From contig DAOWFT010000117.1 in assembly GCA_030637845.1 (NCBI GenBank), positions 1 through 6,879 of the forward strand: a DNA stretch of 6,879 nt, read 5' to 3'. Positions 6,501 through 6,879 of the stretch are shown here, one piece after another. The notes below the pieces were generated by a model. The model saw nothing but the letters and a program-made list of their open reading frames with translations, did not search any database and had not been told where the DNA came from. A program made the translations under genes and the position numbers. Numbering within the stretch: position 1 is the stretch's first letter; each line of letters opens with the position of its first letter. This DNA comes from Thalassospiraceae bacterium. GTDB lineage: Bacteria > Pseudomonadota > Alphaproteobacteria > Rhodospirillales > Magnetovibrionaceae.

Positions 6501-6879
6501 TCAGGTCGTTTCGCGGGAAAACGCCCATTTTACCAGTGCGCCGTTGCCCGATAATGGCCCGCTCACCACTATTTGTTCGGTGTGCTTGGGCAGGCCCAAC
6601 CTGCCTGCGTATATGCTTTCCTCAAGGGTAATTTCTCCCATTGAGGCATGAAAACGCCACAGCTCTTTTTTACCCAGTTTTATCAAAACACCCCCACCCC
6701 CCGAAAGTAACGACGCATGGGCGCGCGGGTGCAGATGAAAACGAATTGTAAATTGCTCACCCCCGGTTCCAACTAATCTGTCTTCGCCGCGGATGTTGTC
6801 GCCACCGGGGGCTAAAAATAATGCTCGTTGGTGGATAAGACCAAAAATATTGGCGTAACCATCGTGGCTTGTTTCAACA
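6501..6879 (-). CDS. Heparinase II/III family protein, C-terminal part (5' end outside window)
   Basis: The frame stays open to the right edge, giving 125 visible residues that begin VETSHDGYANIFGLIHQR. There is no ATG start in view, so this is the tail of a longer minus-strand gene; the apparent short reading frame starting at 6686 would begin at an internal TTG. Matches to the heparinase II/III-like C-terminal domain include SHDGY and GLIHQRALFL (visible residues 4-8 and 13-22), RGEDRLVGTG (30-39), FTIRFHLHP (43-51), a Gly4 run with VLIKLGKKELWRF (60-76) and EESIYAG followed later by VKWAFSR. Family members degrade or remodel acidic polysaccharides, but the role of the alphaproteobacterial protein encoded next to purH is not established to my knowledge. 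The N-terminal helical domain with its catalytic residues lies outside the window, so activity cannot be judged. Confidence 0.88.
   Translation of the reverse strand, partial: VETSHDGYANIFGLIHQRALFLAPGGDNIRGEDRLVGTGGEQFTIRFHLHPRAHASLLSGGGGVLIKLGKKELWRFHASMGEITLEESIYAGRLGLPKHTEQIVVSGPLSGNGALVKWAFSRETT

Noticed and set aside
6501..6686. A separate small gene of 61 codons at the left end of the heparinase-like frame.
   Set aside because: It would begin with TTG, the frame continues open upstream to the window edge, and the protein matches the heparinase II/III C-terminal domain across that point.
1..6879. Searched for mobile elements, CRISPR-like repeats, tRNA genes, riboswitches, defence or toxin-antitoxin genes.
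   Set aside because: Nearly every base belongs to six recognisable metabolic, transport and glycan genes, the spacers are under 60 bases, and no long direct or terminal inverted repeats were seen by eye.

Overview
The window looks like chromosomal DNA from an alphaproteobacterium of moderate GC content. Three things suggest this: the C-terminus of a very large NAD-specific glutamate dehydrogenase, an alphaproteobacterial-style UMF1 family transporter, and a heparinase II/III-like gene lying upstream of purH on the same strand, an adjacency I recall from alphaproteobacterial genomes. The genus cannot be read from the sequence. There is no sign of phage, insertion sequence, CRISPR, tRNA or rRNA, and base and codon use look even throughout.

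Layout. Bases 1-4021 hold a plus-strand operon of four genes: the 3' end of the NAD-glutamate dehydrogenase gene, a UMF1/Atg22-type MFS transporter, a NatA-like ABC ATPase and a NatB-like ABC permease. Each junction is an ATGA overlap of 4 bases, so the four are almost certainly cotranscribed and translationally coupled. Bases 4027-6879 hold a convergent minus-strand group. In its reading order this is the 3' end of a heparinase II/III family gene, a family 2 glycosyltransferase (polyprenyl-phosphate hexose synthase-like), and purH for the last two steps of IMP synthesis. The two groups meet tail to tail with only 5 bases between the stop codons.

How the genes work together. NatA and NatB should form one ABC exporter. 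The glutamate dehydrogenase feeds 2-oxoglutarate and ammonium into central metabolism, and its tight coupling to two transport systems hints at a shared physiological role, but no substrate can be read from the sequence. On the minus strand, the glycosyltransferase and the polysaccharide-lyase-like protein could both act on cell-surface glycans, while purH is housekeeping. The longest stretches without a gene are 59 and 48 bases (5632-5690 and 6453-6500); no gap exceeds 300 bases.

I found no convincing undescribed system. The points most worth a second look are the tightly coupled dehydrogenase-transporter operon and the glycosyltransferase placed between the heparinase-like gene and purH.
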